Source of the DNA: Akkermansia muciniphila
GTDB lineage: Bacteria > Verrucomicrobiota > Verrucomicrobiia > Verrucomicrobiales > Akkermansiaceae
Direction of reading: 5' to 3'
Length of the DNA: 64,000 nt
Assembly: GCA_945874895.1 (NCBI GenBank)
Contig: CAMCIC010000005.1
Location: forward strand, 146,535-210,534
The notes below the pieces were generated by a model, which ran no database searches, was not told the origin of the DNA, and saw nothing but the letters and a program-made list of their open reading frames with translations. Within the stretch, counting starts at the first letter, position 1. Each line of letters opens with the position of its first letter. Of this stretch, positions 1 through 10,633 are shown in pieces. The position numbers and the translations under genes were made by a program.

Positions 1-2
1 CC

Positions 3-1277
3 CGACTGCGCGGAGAAACGGGGCGTACTGTGGGGCAATTGCGTTTGTTCGCCAACATGCTCGATGACGGCTCCTGGCTCGATGCTCGCATCGAACACGC
101 CATCCCCGACCGCGCGCCTATCCCCAAGCCCGACATCCGATCGATGATGCGACCGCTTGGTCCCGTAGCGGTATTTTGCGCATCCAATTTCCCCCTCGCC
201 TACTCCGTCGCCGGCGGTGACTCGGCATCGGCATTGGCGGTGGGATGTCCCGTGATCGTGAAGGCTCATTCCTCCCACCCCGGCACTGCGGAAATCGTGG
301 CAGATGCTGTCATTCGGGCCGCCCAAGCCTGTCAAATGCCCGAGGGTGTGTTTTCGGTGCTGTATGGTTCAGGCGTCAAGGTGGGCGGAGCCTTGGTCTC
401 ACACCCATCGATCAAGGCGGTCGGTTTTACCGGATCTCACAAAGGGGGCCGCGCGCTCATGGATTTGGCCGCCGCACGTCCCGAACCCATCCCCGTCTAT
501 GCGGAAATGAGCTCGATCAACCCCGTGGTCTTTTTGCCGCAGGTCTTGCATCAAAAAGCCGATGCCCTCGCCGAGGCCTTTTTTCAATCCCTAACTTTAG
601 GCGTGGGGCAATTCTGCACCAATCCTGGCATGGTTCTGCTTCCCCAGGGCGCAGAATCGGCATTCATTGATGCACTGAAGCATAAGATTGCACAAGCTCC
701 TGCTGGCGTGATGCTCAATGCCGGCATTTGCCAAGCCTATCAACACAGCACCTCCACTGCAGCGTCCCAGCCTGGCGTGGTTCGCATCATCAGCGAGCAA
801 CCCGTCAACGAAGGTTGCGGGTTGCCCCAAGCATTGATCTGCGATGCAGCCACTTTCCTCCGTCACGAGGAACTCACCGAGGAAATGTTCGGCCCCGCGA
901 GCCTACTCATCACAGGGAGCGCAGAAGAACTGCTCGCAGTGGCAGAGTCGTTGGAAGGTCAACTCACCGCATCCATTCACGGCACCGATGAGGACTTCGC
1001 CCATGCGGGCCCTATGCTCGAAATCCTCGAACGCAAGGCCGGACGTTTGATTTTCAATGGCTTCCCGACAGGAGTCGAGGTCTGCCACAGCATGGTTCAC
1101 GGCGGTCCCTATCCCTCGACCTCGGATGGACGCAGCACTAGCGTGGGAACCATGGCCGCCAGCCGTTTCACGCGCGCTGTGTCATGGCAAAACACACCGG
1201 ACCACCTACTGCCGGATGAATTGAAAGAAGCCAACCCCCTCGGCATCCCGCGCATGGTCGATGGCAAACGCTCCTGA
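3..1277 (+). CDS. Aldehyde dehydrogenase, 2-oxoglutarate semialdehyde (2,5-dioxovalerate) dehydrogenase type; 5' end missing
   Basis: The reading frame is open to the first base of the window, so the N-terminus lies outside it. The first visible residues (RLRGETGRTVGQLRLFA) match the region about 100 residues into family members, so an internal GTG at 30 is not the true start. Visible motifs are the NADP-fold segment FTGSHKGGRAL, a diverged glutamate motif (YAEMSSINPV in place of ELGGKNP) and the catalytic cysteine in GQFCTNPG. Family members oxidise 2-oxoglutarate semialdehyde to 2-oxoglutarate with NADP+ at the end of pentose or aldarate oxidation. No sugar-acid pathway genes are visible downstream; the next gene is convergent. 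The family call is firm and the substrate is inferred. Confidence 0.85.
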   Translation, partial: RLRGETGRTVGQLRLFANMLDDGSWLDARIEHAIPDRAPIPKPDIRSMMRPLGPVAVFCASNFPLAYSVAGGDSASALAVGCPVIVKAHSSHPGTAEIVADAVIRAAQACQMPEGVFSVLYGSGVKVGGALVSHPSIKAVGFTGSHKGGRALMDLAAARPEPIPVYAEMSSINPVVFLPQVLHQKADALAEAFFQSLTLGVGQFCTNPGMVLLPQGAESAFIDALKHKIAQAPAGVMLNAGICQAYQHSTSTAASQPGVVRIISEQPVNEGCGLPQALICDAATFLRHEELTEEMFGPASLLITGSAEELLAVAESLEGQLTASIHGTDEDFAHAGPMLEILERKAGRLIFNGFPTGVEVCHSMVHGGPYPSTSDGRSTSVGTMAASRFTRAVSWQNTPDHLLPDELKEANPLGIPRMVDGKRS

Positions 1278-1318
1278 TCCAAAAGGATCTCCATGCCCGG
1301 GATGAAGCCAGTAACGAT

Positions 1319-2062
1319 CTAACGCATTTCGGCAATCGCAGCGCGCACCGCTTGTTGGATGCGGAGGTCTGCATAACAAGGTCCCGATCCTGGTCCGCCG
1401 TAGAAATGTGTTTCTAACAACACCACGTCGTTGCCACTGATTACGAATGACGGATTGCCACTATCGCCCACGATCAGATTGCGACGATAAATGGAATCAA
1501 TCCCAGGGTGGTAGGAAAAAGAGATCAATCCCCCATTCAACGATTGGATCTGATGGACAGAAACGGTTTTCGTTTGATCCGTAATGAGGACGGCTCGCCC
1601 TGGTTTGACTTCAGACATCGGCGCAAACCGATAACGCTTGATTTCGCTGGGCACAGGCAGATTGAGTTTGCCAATCGCGACGTCCGCCATAGGCGCCAAC
1701 GAGCGTACAGCAGTGATGTAGCGCTCTACGGGCTTGCCCTCGCGATCGTGAAACATCACGGGCACATTCATCGGCCGGATGTAATGCGCGGCCATCACGA
1801 CAAATTGATCGTCGACGAGAGTTGCCGTACGACTGTCATTCCATGACACCCCTGTCATATCGAGCGCATAGGTCCAGTTTCGCTTCCATTTCGCGAGCCC
1901 CTTGGGTTCGTAGTAACTGAAGAGCACTCCCTTTTCCGGAGAGCCGGGCAAAAGGCCCAACTCGCCTTTGCTGATATCGCCCGGGGCAGAGCAATGGCTG
2001 AGCATGGCGGCCAACGATACGAGCGCGAACAAAAGACGAATGGATCCAAACGTTGGTTGCAT
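1319..2062 (-). CDS. Secreted trypsin-like serine protease, probable lipoprotein
   Basis: A 247-residue protein with an N-terminal hydrophobic signal (LLFALVSLAAMLSHC) ending in a cysteine. The lipobox is imperfect because His precedes the Cys. The chymotrypsin-fold triad is visible with normal spacing: His93 in MAAHYI, Asp127 in ADVAIGKL and Ser201 in GDSGNP. It probably cleaves proteins at the cell envelope; the substrate is unknown. The ATG start at 2062 was chosen over a TTG nine bases upstream. It faces the aldehyde dehydrogenase gene convergently and is divergent from the repeat protein at 2249. Overall similarity to well-known proteases is low, so activity rests on the triad. Confidence 0.65.
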   Translation of the reverse strand: MQPTFGSIRLLFALVSLAAMLSHCSAPGDISKGELGLLPGSPEKGVLFSYYEPKGLAKWKRNWTYALDMTGVSWNDSRTATLVDDQFVVMAAHYIRPMNVPVMFHDREGKPVERYITAVRSLAPMADVAIGKLNLPVPSEIKRYRFAPMSEVKPGRAVLITDQTKTVSVHQIQSLNGGLISFSYHPGIDSIYRRNLIVGDSGNPSFVISGNDVVLLETHFYGGPGSGPCYADLRIQQAVRAAIAEMR

Positions 2063-2121
2063 GGTGGGCAAAAGTCTACGGTAGAAACGGCTTACGCGAC
2101 AACGATTATTCCATCCAAAGA

Positions 2122-2149
2122 TTCCCTTTTGATTCCATCAAAAAGGGAA
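2122..2149. repeat. Imperfect inverted repeat between two divergent genes
   Basis: The arms TTCCCTTTTGAT and ATCAAAAAGGGAA face each other around a 3-base loop, with one unpaired base. The repeat lies in the 186-bp divergent spacer between the protease gene (start 2062) and the repeat-protein gene (start 2249). It could be an operator or a hairpin in the leader of the repeat-protein mRNA. No T-tract follows, so it is not a typical terminator. Confidence 0.35.
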
Positions 2150-2248
2150 CGATGTGACCTATTTTGTATGACACAAAACCACAAAGAACTGCCACATGGT
2201 GTCTTGACCTTTGGGGGGAATTTGCCTGTATTTCTTACCACCAAACCC

Positions 2249-5200
2249 ATGAAAGCGAAATTGTCGATTTTTAAAAAGTGTCATCAACGTAACACAATCC
2301 CATCGAATTGGATCGGATCCATTGTCTTATCGATGATGGTAACAAGCTTCAGTTCTTATGGTCAGACGACTCGGTCCTGGGACGGTGGTGCTGCCGGCAC
2401 GGGAACAGATTTGGGAACGGCTACCAACTGGAGCGGTGACGTGCTGCCGGCAAATGCCACAGGAGACATCGCTCAGTGGAACGGCACGGTAGCGGGGAAT
2501 TTGGTTCTAACCTACTCCACGGGTCTCGCAGGCGGCGCTGGCAACCCAGGCATCAATTTTGCCATGAGTTCCGCACAGACGGGCAATGTGAGCATCGATA
2601 GTGGGCTCAGTACCACTGCGATTCGTTTGAACGGAATCAACATTTCTGCAGGTGCCGGAGCATTTACACTGGGCAATGGCGCCAACGCTTTCAACTTCAC
2701 TTTGGGAGGCACTGCTGGCACACGCACATGGACCAACGATTCCAGCAACACCGCCACCATCAGCTCTGAAGTTGCATTCAACGCCGGTGGAGCGGGCGCT
2801 CAGGTGCTGGCAATCGGTGGCTCAGGCAACTGGTTGATTGCCGCTCCTCTTATTCTTGGCAACAATACGGGAGCAAACAGTGTCACACTTAACAAATCAG
2901 GAACTGGCACGCTGACTCTTACCGCCAGCAACGTCAACTCCTGCAATGGTCCTGTCACTGTGAACGGCGGTACCATCGTAGCAGGAGTTACAGGCGGCAA
3001 TCCGCAATACGGTGCTTTTGAGAAGACATCGCTTCTGACCATCAATTCCGGCAGCACAGTGCGCGCCATGGGCGCTAACGCCTTTGGTGGATGGAGTGGC
3101 GGAAGCCTGGCTGTCACGATCAACGGCGGTCAACTCATGCTAGAAGACGGCATCGCGGTCGCGGGCAACCATTCTCTTGCCGCACTCACCCTCAATGGCG
3201 GCTCTATCGTCGGCAATGGCAACGCAATCTACGGTGGATTCAATCTGGGAGCCAACGTCAGTGTCACCAATGACTCCACCATCAGTGCCACCAATACCAA
3301 CACGGCAGGCGTGAGCCGCACGATCAACGTCACCTCTGGAAAAACTCTCACTTGGTCCGGAACCATTCACAATGGCAACAACAATGCATGGACAACAAGT
3401 CTGACCTTTGCCGGAGAAGGAACGACCATTTTGAGCGGCAACAATACCCACAGTGGCACCACCACCGTCAGCGGAGGTTCGCTGCGGGTTGGCGACGGCG
3501 GAACAACGGGCAATGCAGGCACCGGACCTATCGTCAACAATGCATCTCTTGTCTTCAACCGGAGCGATAACTTCACGGTTTCTCAACTGATCTCTGGTAC
3601 GGGCAGCTTTCAAAAACTGGGCGCAGGAACACTCACTCTCACCAGCTCTTCCACCTACTCGGGCACCACTACCGTTTCTAACGGAAAGTTGGCCTTGGGC
3701 ACCTCAGCTGGTTCGCTTGATTCCACGACTGCATTGACCATCGCCCCGGGGGCGAGTTTCTCCGCCATCAGTTCCAGCGCGAATCGCGTGCAAACGCTTG
3801 CCAGCTTGAACATGGATGGAGGAACAATCGAATTTGGACTCCTCGCTGCATCGGCTGACAGAATCAGCGTAACGGGCTCAGCGACGCTCGCAGGAACCAA
3901 CACGGTAAAAATCTCGGGGTCCGTCAGTCCTGGGACCTACACACTGATCTCTTCCAGTTCCCCTCTCACAGGCACCATCAATCTGGATAGCTCCGCGATG
4001 CCGACTGGCTTCTTGTCCTACTCCGGTGCCATCAATGGCAATAACTACGAGTTGACCGTAACCGGCAACCCGACTCCTGCCACTGCTTATTGGAAAGGCG
4101 ATGTAAGCGCCATCTGGAGTGATGCGACGGGGGCGCCAGACAGCAACTGGACCAGCGACGCCGAAGGAACCACCGATGCAAGTCAGGTACCTGGTGCCAC
4201 CACGGATGTGGTATTCGCGGCAACGGGCTCCGCCAATGGTGCCACCACTCTCGGCGCCAATACTACGATCGATAGTCTTACTTTTGGAACCGGCACCTAT
4301 GCTGTGGGTGGAGACAATTCCCTAACCATTCTGGGAACCAATGCAAATGGCATCGCACTCGAAGTTCTCGGCGGATCATCCACCACGCTTTCCACTTCAT
4401 CCTCCACTTGGACAGGTGTGACACGGGTGAATAGCACAGGCACTCTTACCGTATCCTCCTCCGGTGCTTGCGGAGACTCTACTGCAGCTCTGGAACTGGA
4501 AGGCAATCTGAAATTGAACACAAACCTGACCAAAGGAGATCTCTCTGGCGTCGGAGTGGTGAGTGCAGACACCGCTTCGAATTTTGGTGTTCAATCCGTC
4601 AACGGCTCCTCCTTTGCAGGAACTTTTGAAGATGGTCTCGCTCCCCTGTCCTTCACGAAGTCTGGCGCCGGCACCTTGACACTCCTGAATCAGATGACAA
4701 ACACCGGCACCACCACTGTGTCAGCTGGTCGTCTGGAAATCGGCGATGGCAATACGTCCGGAGCTCTCGGCACAGGTGACATCACCGTCAACGCGGGAGG
4801 CTCACTGTCATGGAATCGCTCGGATGACATCACCATTGGCAATAACATCTATGGCGCCGTCGCTAACATCATCAAAGATGGATCCGGCACACTTACCGTG
4901 ACTGGAAATAACAACTTCGCGACCGCGGGTGGCAGCGGCTTCCTCATCAACAGCGGCAAAGTCGTTCTCGGCTCAGCCACTGCTGTTCCGAACAACATTG
5001 TTTTCGGGGTTCGCGGTGGCAAACTCGACCTGAATCAGAACAGCATCATCTGCGGATGGCTTGATGGCTTTGCTCCGGGTGAGGTGACCGATGACACCGT
5101 CACTGCGGGAACCACGACACTGACACTGAACGTGGGTGGCAATCCCGTTTATTCGGGTGCGATCAACAATGGCGCGAATGGACGGGTTCTATCACTCGTC

Positions 5201-7237
5201 AAAACAGGAGGCGGCACACAAACCCTATCAGGCACCAGCAATTACTCGGGAGGAACATCAGTTCAGGGAGGATTGCTCCAAGTCAACTCCAGCAATGCCC
5301 TTGGCTCTGGTTCGATCGTTCTTCCAGGCAACAATGTGGACATCACACGTCTGCAACTCGGAAATGGCGTTACGATTTCTAACAACCTCGAAATCGGCAT
5401 ACCCACGCGCACGAACTTCAACGGCGCGCTTAGCATGGCTGGTGCAAACGATTCGGCAACAGTCGACGGTTCCATTCTGGTCAAAGCATCTGGTCTCGTG
5501 GGTGGCACTCTCAATGGAGGCGCGATCTACGGGCCGACTGGAACCGGATTGCTCACGATAGCGGGTGCGGTGAATTCGGATTCCCCCACCACGCAAGTTC
5601 TCATGCGAGGCGGCAACGTCAGATTCAATAACGCTGGCAGCGCGACCAACTGGCGCAATGAAGGAAATATGAGCCTCGGCGCGGAAAACGCATTGAATCC
5701 AGCATCTGTCCTCATCATGTCAGGCAGCAATGCGGCCGCACTCGACCTCAATGGATTCCATCAAACTCTCGTCGGCGTGGGGAGCAGCACGGCTCACAAC
5801 TTTGCTGCAACCGTGACCAATACATCCGGCACACAGGCCATACTTACCCTTGCTACAGATCCCTCGATCGATTACGGAACCTTCTCTGGTGCAGTGCCCA
5901 TGGGCTCCTTGGGAACCAACATTCTCGATGGCAATACCGTGATTGCAGGCAATCTCTCCGTGGTCAAACAAGGCTTGGGCACCGCCCAGTTGCAGGGGCC
6001 AAGCAGCTTTGCCGGCAATCTCACCGTTAGTGCTGGAACTCTCATCGCTGACCGGAATAACAATGTGAACACTCCTGCCACCAGTTCGCTTGGCAATCCG
6101 CAAACGGATCGCAGCATCACGGTGGAAAACGGCGCCACCCTGAAGTTGAACCAAGGTGATGTGTTCGGTAGTGCTACGACTATCGTAGTAGCAACTCTAG
6201 TGGTCAACTCCGGCGGCACGGTCGTCAACAACGGAAACAACTTCAACACATTGGGACCTGTTGTTCTGAACGGTGGCACCATTGCCACGACCGGCGGCGC
6301 AATTGCAGGCTACCAATCCTACAACTTGTTAGGAACGGTTTCGGTCACTGGCACCACGCCATCTGCCATCACCGTTTCCGGTCCAGGCAATGCCTTCAAC
6401 GGCGTCCACCTCGATACGTTCACCATCTTCGATGTTGCAGACGCGACAAACGATGCATCAGCCGACCTTGTGGTATCCGCACCTCTGATAGATCGCAACG
6501 CAACTCTTGGCGGAGCGGGTGGCGTTGCAAAATCCGGACCAGGCACGATGGCGATCACGGTAGCTGCCGCCTACACAGGTGCCACTTCAGTGCAGGCAGG
6601 CGTGCTTTCCATCAACAATCCCTACATTGCTAGCGGATCGGATGTAATCCTCTCAGAATCTGGAAAAATCGACTTGGCATTCGTCGGCACTGACACGATC
6701 CGTTCCCTCTACATCGGCGGAGTCCTGCAATACACCGGCGTTTGGGGTGGCATCGGCTCAGGTGCTCAATATGAAACCAGCGCCATCACCGGTACGGGAA
6801 CCTTGACCGTGACCACCGGAGCTACCCCTCCGGGATACACGGCATGGGCTACCGATCATGGTCTCACGGCAGGTGTCAACGATGGTGCGGATCAGGATCC
6901 TGACAATGATGGCATCAAGAACCTTCTCGAGTATGTGTTTGGTGGCGATCCCCTCTCCTCCTCACAAACTCCGGTTCCCACATCGTCCATGAACGAAACC
7001 CATATGATCCTCACCTTCAAACGTTCGGATCTATCAGAAACTGACACCACCACGATCGTTCAGTGGTCCACAGACCTCGGAAGCACCTGGACGGATTTTG
7101 CCACAGTGGGCGCGGTTTCATCCGGTGCGGTCACCGTGGTAGAAAATGACGCATCTGACGATGATGTCTCCGTAGCGATTCCAAGAAGCAACGCTGTGAA
7201 TGGAAAACTATTCGGTCGAGTGAAGGTCACGAAATAA
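2249..7237 (+). CDS. Giant secreted protein of autotransporter-associated beta-strand repeats
   Basis: A 1662-residue protein. The frame is open further upstream, but Met at 2249 begins a plausible signal peptide: basic MKAKLSIFKK, a hydrophobic stretch, then SSYG-Q. Nearly the whole body is Gly/Thr/Ser/Asn-rich repeats of the PATR type, each carrying units such as GTGTLTLT, YSGTTTVS and GGTL near 20-30-residue spacing, which predicts a long right-handed beta-helix. No autotransporter barrel follows. The last ~140 residues start with a segment containing DQDPDNDGIKNLLEYVFGGDP, a calcium-binding-like module, then a small beta domain with WSTDLGSTWT. It is probably an exported surface or matrix protein. 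No enzymatic domain is visible. A strong terminator follows the gene. Confidence 0.8.
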   Translation: MKAKLSIFKKCHQRNTIPSNWIGSIVLSMMVTSFSSYGQTTRSWDGGAAGTGTDLGTATNWSGDVLPANATGDIAQWNGTVAGNLVLTYSTGLAGGAGNPGINFAMSSAQTGNVSIDSGLSTTAIRLNGINISAGAGAFTLGNGANAFNFTLGGTAGTRTWTNDSSNTATISSEVAFNAGGAGAQVLAIGGSGNWLIAAPLILGNNTGANSVTLNKSGTGTLTLTASNVNSCNGPVTVNGGTIVAGVTGGNPQYGAFEKTSLLTINSGSTVRAMGANAFGGWSGGSLAVTINGGQLMLEDGIAVAGNHSLAALTLNGGSIVGNGNAIYGGFNLGANVSVTNDSTISATNTNTAGVSRTINVTSGKTLTWSGTIHNGNNNAWTTSLTFAGEGTTILSGNNTHSGTTTVSGGSLRVGDGGTTGNAGTGPIVNNASLVFNRSDNFTVSQLISGTGSFQKLGAGTLTLTSSSTYSGTTTVSNGKLALGTSAGSLDSTTALTIAPGASFSAISSSANRVQTLASLNMDGGTIEFGLLAASADRISVTGSATLAGTNTVKISGSVSPGTYTLISSSSPLTGTINLDSSAMPTGFLSYSGAINGNNYELTVTGNPTPATAYWKGDVSAIWSDATGAPDSNWTSDAEGTTDASQVPGATTDVVFAATGSANGATTLGANTTIDSLTFGTGTYAVGGDNSLTILGTNANGIALEVLGGSSTTLSTSSSTWTGVTRVNSTGTLTVSSSGACGDSTAALELEGNLKLNTNLTKGDLSGVGVVSADTASNFGVQSVNGSSFAGTFEDGLAPLSFTKSGAGTLTLLNQMTNTGTTTVSAGRLEIGDGNTSGALGTGDITVNAGGSLSWNRSDDITIGNNIYGAVANIIKDGSGTLTVTGNNNFATAGGSGFLINSGKVVLGSATAVPNNIVFGVRGGKLDLNQNSIICGWLDGFAPGEVTDDTVTAGTTTLTLNVGGNPVYSGAINNGANGRVLSLVKTGGGTQTLSGTSNYSGGTSVQGGLLQVNSSNALGSGSIVLPGNNVDITRLQLGNGVTISNNLEIGIPTRTNFNGALSMAGANDSATVDGSILVKASGLVGGTLNGGAIYGPTGTGLLTIAGAVNSDSPTTQVLMRGGNVRFNNAGSATNWRNEGNMSLGAENALNPASVLIMSGSNAAALDLNGFHQTLVGVGSSTAHNFAATVTNTSGTQAILTLATDPSIDYGTFSGAVPMGSLGTNILDGNTVIAGNLSVVKQGLGTAQLQGPSSFAGNLTVSAGTLIADRNNNVNTPATSSLGNPQTDRSITVENGATLKLNQGDVFGSATTIVVATLVVNSGGTVVNNGNNFNTLGPVVLNGGTIATTGGAIAGYQSYNLLGTVSVTGTTPSAITVSGPGNAFNGVHLDTFTIFDVADATNDASADLVVSAPLIDRNATLGGAGGVAKSGPGTMAITVAAAYTGATSVQAGVLSINNPYIASGSDVILSESGKIDLAFVGTDTIRSLYIGGVLQYTGVWGGIGSGAQYETSAITGTGTLTVTTGATPPGYTAWATDHGLTAGVNDGADQDPDNDGIKNLLEYVFGGDPLSSSQTPVPTSSMNETHMILTFKRSDLSETDTTTIVQWSTDLGSTWTDFATVGAVSSGAVTVVENDASDDDVSVAIPRSNAVNGKLFGRVKVTK

Positions 7238-7254
7238 ACGGAATCTCAGGCTCC

Positions 7255-7297
7255 AACCACACCGTCCGCAACTTTGTTGCGCGGTGTGGTTTTTTTG
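7255..7297 (+). terminator. Rho-independent terminator after the repeat protein
   Basis: AACCACACCG pairs with CGGTGTGGTT, and an inner stem CGCAAC/GTTGCG closes a TTT loop. Seven Ts follow. It starts 18 bases after the stop codon of the repeat protein. Confidence 0.9.
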
Positions 7298-7471
7298 TAT
7301 TCAGTATATTGTTGCGTTAAGATTCCTGCAAAATTCTGAATTTCTGCTGTATCACGAGAAATCTCCCGCAAGCCGTCATGACCTGGGAAACTTCTCAGTA
7401 GGGCTTGAGCGGACGGGCAATATCTCGTTTTCTCCCCTTGGCGATTGCAGGCATCCGTGCTACTGATGGGC

Positions 7472-9112
7472 ATGCCAGAAGCGCCCTTTATCTACCAAGA
7501 CATCTACGCCACCGGACCTGATTCCACCGAATACGAGTTGGTGAGCAAGGAGCATGTGAGCGTGGAACAGTTTCATGGCAAGGAAATGCTTGTGGTGCAA
7601 CCCGAAGCTCTGAGCTTGTTGGCACAGGAAGCATTCAAGGCCATCAATTTCATGCTACGTCCGGCCCATCTCGCGCAGGTCGCTGCCATTCTCGATGATC
7701 CTACCGCCACAGAGAACGATCGAATGGTCGCGCTGATGATGCTGCGCAACGCGGAGATCGCCGCGCACGGAATTCTGCCTTTCTGCCAAGACACGGGCAC
7801 CGCCACCATCATTGGCAAAAAAGGCCAGCAGGTCTGGACTGGTTGTGACGATGCCGAAAAACTCTCACAAGGAGTGCATGCCACCTATACCCGGGAAAAC
7901 TTGCGCTATTCGCAAACCTCGGCCGTGACGATGTATGAAGAGGTCAACACCAAGACCAACCTTCCCGCGCAGATCGATCTGTATGCCACTGAGGGAGATG
8001 CCTACAAATTCCTCTTCGTCAGCAAGGGCGGCGGCTCAGCGAACAAAACGTTTCTCTATCAGGAAACCAAGGCATTGCTCAATCCCAAGCGCCTCGTCGA
8101 GTTCTGCATCGAAAAAATGCGGTCCCTTGGCACCGCTGCCTGTCCTCCCTATCACCTCGTGTTTGTCATTGGCGGCACATCTGCGGAAGCTTGCTTGAAG
8201 ACCGTAAAACTCGCTTCCACCAAGTATCTCGATGCCTTGCCCACCTCCGGCAACGCCCACGGTCAAGCGTTCCGGGATGTGGAATTGGAAAAAGAATTGT
8301 TAGAGTGTGCGCGCAACATCGGCATCGGCGCGCAATTCGGAGGCAAGTATTTCGCTCTCGATGTGCGAGTTGTTCGGCTTCCCCGTCACGGCGCGTCATG
8401 CCCGGTCGGCATCGGCGTTTCCTGCTCGGCAGACCGACAAGCGAAAGCGAAGATCACCAAGGATGGCATCTTTCTCGAGAAGCTCGAAAAGAACCCTGGA
8501 AGATTCATTCCTGAGGCCTATCGCGATTGGAAATTCAAAGGAGTGGAAATCAACCTTGATCTCGGCATGGAGCAAACTCTGGCCACGCTCAGCAAGTATC
8601 CTGTCACCACTCCACTGGCTCTCACGGGCACCATCATTGTCGCACGCGACTCGGCTCACGCGAAGATGAAGGAATACCTCGAAGAGCACGGAGACCTGCC
8701 CGATTATTTCAAGAACTATCCGATCTACTACGCGGGCCCAGCCAAGACGCCTGCCGGAATGGCGAGCGGTTCGTTTGGACCGACCACAGCAGGACGAATG
8801 GACTCCTACGTCGATCTGTTTCAATCACACGGCGGCTCGATGGTCATGCTTGCCAAAGGAAATCGTTCGCAACAAGTCACCGATGCCTGCAAAAAACACG
8901 GTGGCTTCTATCTTGGCTCCGCCGGTGGTCCGGCCGCTTTATTGGCACAAAATCACATCCGCTCGCAAGAGGTGGTGGATTTCCCCGAACTCGGCATGGA
9001 AGCCGTGTGGAAAATTACCGTCGAGAATTTCCCGGCCTTCATCCTCGTCGATAACAAAGGCAACGACTTCTTTCAGACCATCAATCAGTGTCCGGTAGGG
9101 CACGGATCGTGA
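7472..9112 (+). CDS. fumA: Class I (iron-sulphur) fumarate hydratase
   Basis: A 546-residue cytoplasmic enzyme that interconverts fumarate and malate in the TCA cycle. It is collinear with E. coli FumA over its whole length. The cluster-binding cysteines are visible in [14 protein letters not shown] and ASCPVG, along with GGGSANKT, the [10 protein letters not shown] region and the C-terminal [13 protein letters not shown] and [20 protein letters not shown] blocks. The start MPEAPFIYQ was chosen because it aligns residue for residue with the FumA start; an ATG two codons upstream is also possible. The gene appears monocistronic. Class I fumarases are oxygen-sensitive, so a class II enzyme elsewhere in an aerobe would not be surprising. 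Confidence 0.95.
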   Translation: MPEAPFIYQDIYATGPDSTEYELVSKEHVSVEQFHGKEMLVVQPEALSLLAQEAFKAINFMLRPAHLAQVAAILDDPTATENDRMVALMMLRNAEIAAHGILPFCQDTGTATIIGKKGQQVWTGCDDAEKLSQGVHATYTRENLRYSQTSAVTMYEEVNTKTNLPAQIDLYATEGDAYKFLFVSKGGGSANKTFLYQETKALLNPKRLVEFCIEKMRSLGTAACPPYHLVFVIGGTSAEACLKTVKLASTKYLDALPTSGNAHGQAFRDVELEKELLECARNIGIGAQFGGKYFALDVRVVRLPRHGASCPVGIGVSCSADRQAKAKITKDGIFLEKLEKNPGRFIPEAYRDWKFKGVEINLDLGMEQTLATLSKYPVTTPLALTGTIIVARDSAHAKMKEYLEEHGDLPDYFKNYPIYYAGPAKTPAGMASGSFGPTTAGRMDSYVDLFQSHGGSMVMLAKGNRSQQVTDACKKHGGFYLGSAGGPAALLAQNHIRSQEVVDFPELGMEAVWKITVENFPAFILVDNKGNDFFQTINQCPVGHGS

Positions 9113-9158
9113 CCTACCGGAGCTTTGCCGAATTGATCAAGAATCCAAGGGCCAAGCG

Positions 9159-10553
9159 CTAGGAGAGCCCTGCCACAAAAGGAAGACTCGCGGCCGCAAC
9201 TGCTTGGCCGTGTCGCTTGGTCTTTTCGTCAGGAACCACGAGTTTGATCTTCAGTTGCGGAAACTCGGCAGCAAGAACTTTTTCTGCTTCACGAATGATG
9301 ATGGCACCGCCTTCGCCCGAAGTCACACGGCCAAGGATGAGAAGGTTTTCGATGTCGTAGAAGTCGGCGTAGTGAGCGATCGAATACCCGAAGCAAACTC
9401 CGATGCTCTGATAGATGTTGGCGGCACGCGGATCACCCGCCTTCATGGCGTTCTGAACTTCCACCAGTTGTTCAGGAAAAGGCATCTTACCGAAGTCAAA
9501 CCCGGCGGCGGGAGCGAGACGGGCGACGGCTTGTTGGGAGAAATACAAAGCGCCGCAGCCGCGATCGCCCGACCACTCATCGAGCGGACCGTTCTCACGG
9601 TAATCCACCGGCGCGAATGCGAGTTCATTCAACCATGGTTTGATGTGCCCTTGGGCATCGACATAGCCTGCGGCCTCGGAAGTCCCCATGGCAACCCCTA
9701 GCACCGAGTTGGCTTGCAGCCCCATCGATCCAGCCAAAGCCGTGACCTCGCCATCGTTGACCACCTCAAAGGGAATCCCATTCCAGCGCTCGTTTTTGAG
9801 AGTCGTAAAAATATGACGAACATGCTTTTCATAATCATCAGCCGCAACGCCTCGGAACAACGAGGATGCGCGCACCTGATTGTCCATGATCACACCAGCG
9901 GAACTCCCACCGATCGCATCCACCCGCGGCAAATGAGCGGCGGCTCGCACCAAGGAATCATGAATGCCCTCGATGTGATAGTTCGGATCGTTTTGGAAAT
10001 ACGGATCCCAGACCACTTCCTCGGAAAACACCACTTCGCCATCGATCACGGCCGCACACTTGCGGTCGGATCCACCGAGGTCGAAACCGATACGGCAACC
10101 TTGCAGGTTACGCCCCAGATTCATGGCCGCGCCCTTCTCTTGTGGCAGTTCTTCAAAAGTCGCAGCTTTCACCGTGATGGGTGAGCCGAAAATCTTGGTT
10201 CCGATGAACTCACGGTCAAAGTGTCGCTCGCCGTGTTGCGCATATTTCTCAGCCAGCATCGCTGCGATGTCATGAGCACCTGCAACTGCAATGTGATTTC
10301 CGCCTTTTTGCCAGAGCAGGAATTTGACCAAACGCTCGATGTATTTCTCCGTCAACGACGCGTTTTCCGCTGTGTCTGAAAGCACTTTGCCCGACCAACG
10401 AAAACAAGTGCCATCATCGCGACTGAGAGCCAATTCCACATGCCGACCACCATGCGAAGCCATCGCCTCATAGGCGCGGTTCCATAACACGGCGGGAACA
10501 AATTCAGGGTCGAGAACAGGAGAAAATGAGGGGGAAATCGCAATCTGGCTCAT
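9159..10553 (-). CDS. ROK/ASKHA-fold sugar-kinase-like protein
   Basis: A 464-residue cytoplasmic protein. The actin-like ATPase phosphate-binding loop is visible at about residue 175 (GFDLGGSDRKCAAV), followed by GGSSAGVIMDN, a second loop GVAMGTSEAAGYVD and a C-terminal adenosine motif region ILGRVTSGEGGAI. These are hallmarks of ROK-type kinases or regulators. An N-terminal extension of about 150 residues is unassigned. The start at 10553 (MSQIAISPSF) was chosen because longer forms run into a palindrome. The substrate cannot be read from the sequence. It follows the WYL regulator gene in the same direction, with the palindrome at 10570-10608 between them, so it is a candidate regulated target. 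Confidence 0.7.
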   Translation of the reverse strand: MSQIAISPSFSPVLDPEFVPAVLWNRAYEAMASHGGRHVELALSRDDGTCFRWSGKVLSDTAENASLTEKYIERLVKFLLWQKGGNHIAVAGAHDIAAMLAEKYAQHGERHFDREFIGTKIFGSPITVKAATFEELPQEKGAAMNLGRNLQGCRIGFDLGGSDRKCAAVIDGEVVFSEEVVWDPYFQNDPNYHIEGIHDSLVRAAAHLPRVDAIGGSSAGVIMDNQVRASSLFRGVAADDYEKHVRHIFTTLKNERWNGIPFEVVNDGEVTALAGSMGLQANSVLGVAMGTSEAAGYVDAQGHIKPWLNELAFAPVDYRENGPLDEWSGDRGCGALYFSQQAVARLAPAAGFDFGKMPFPEQLVEVQNAMKAGDPRAANIYQSIGVCFGYSIAHYADFYDIENLLILGRVTSGEGGAIIIREAEKVLAAEFPQLKIKLVVPDEKTKRHGQAVAAASLPFVAGLS

Positions 10554-10569
10554 ACGCGTGGAAACAGTA

Positions 10570-10608
10570 ACGCGCAATCTGTATTTTGTGAAGATACAAA
10601 TTGCGCGT
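10570..10608. promoter_or_regulatory. 15-bp inverted repeat, candidate operator
   Basis: ACGCGCAATCTGTAT (10570-10584) and ATACAAATTGCGCGT (10594-10608) pair with one mismatch across a 9-base spacer. The repeat lies 17-55 bases upstream of the kinase-like gene, just after the end of the WYL regulator gene. No T-tract follows, which argues against a terminator. WYL regulators bind palindromes, so this is a reasonable operator; that it binds the adjacent regulator is inference. Confidence 0.5.
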
Positions 10609-10633
10609 TCTGTGAATTCGGACGCGAGTGGGA

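Noticed and set aside
2512..6558. Several antisense ORFs of 60-157 codons opposite the repeat protein
   Set aside because: They are low-complexity reverse readings of Gly/Thr/Ser-rich repeats, with no starts, motifs or conservation visible.
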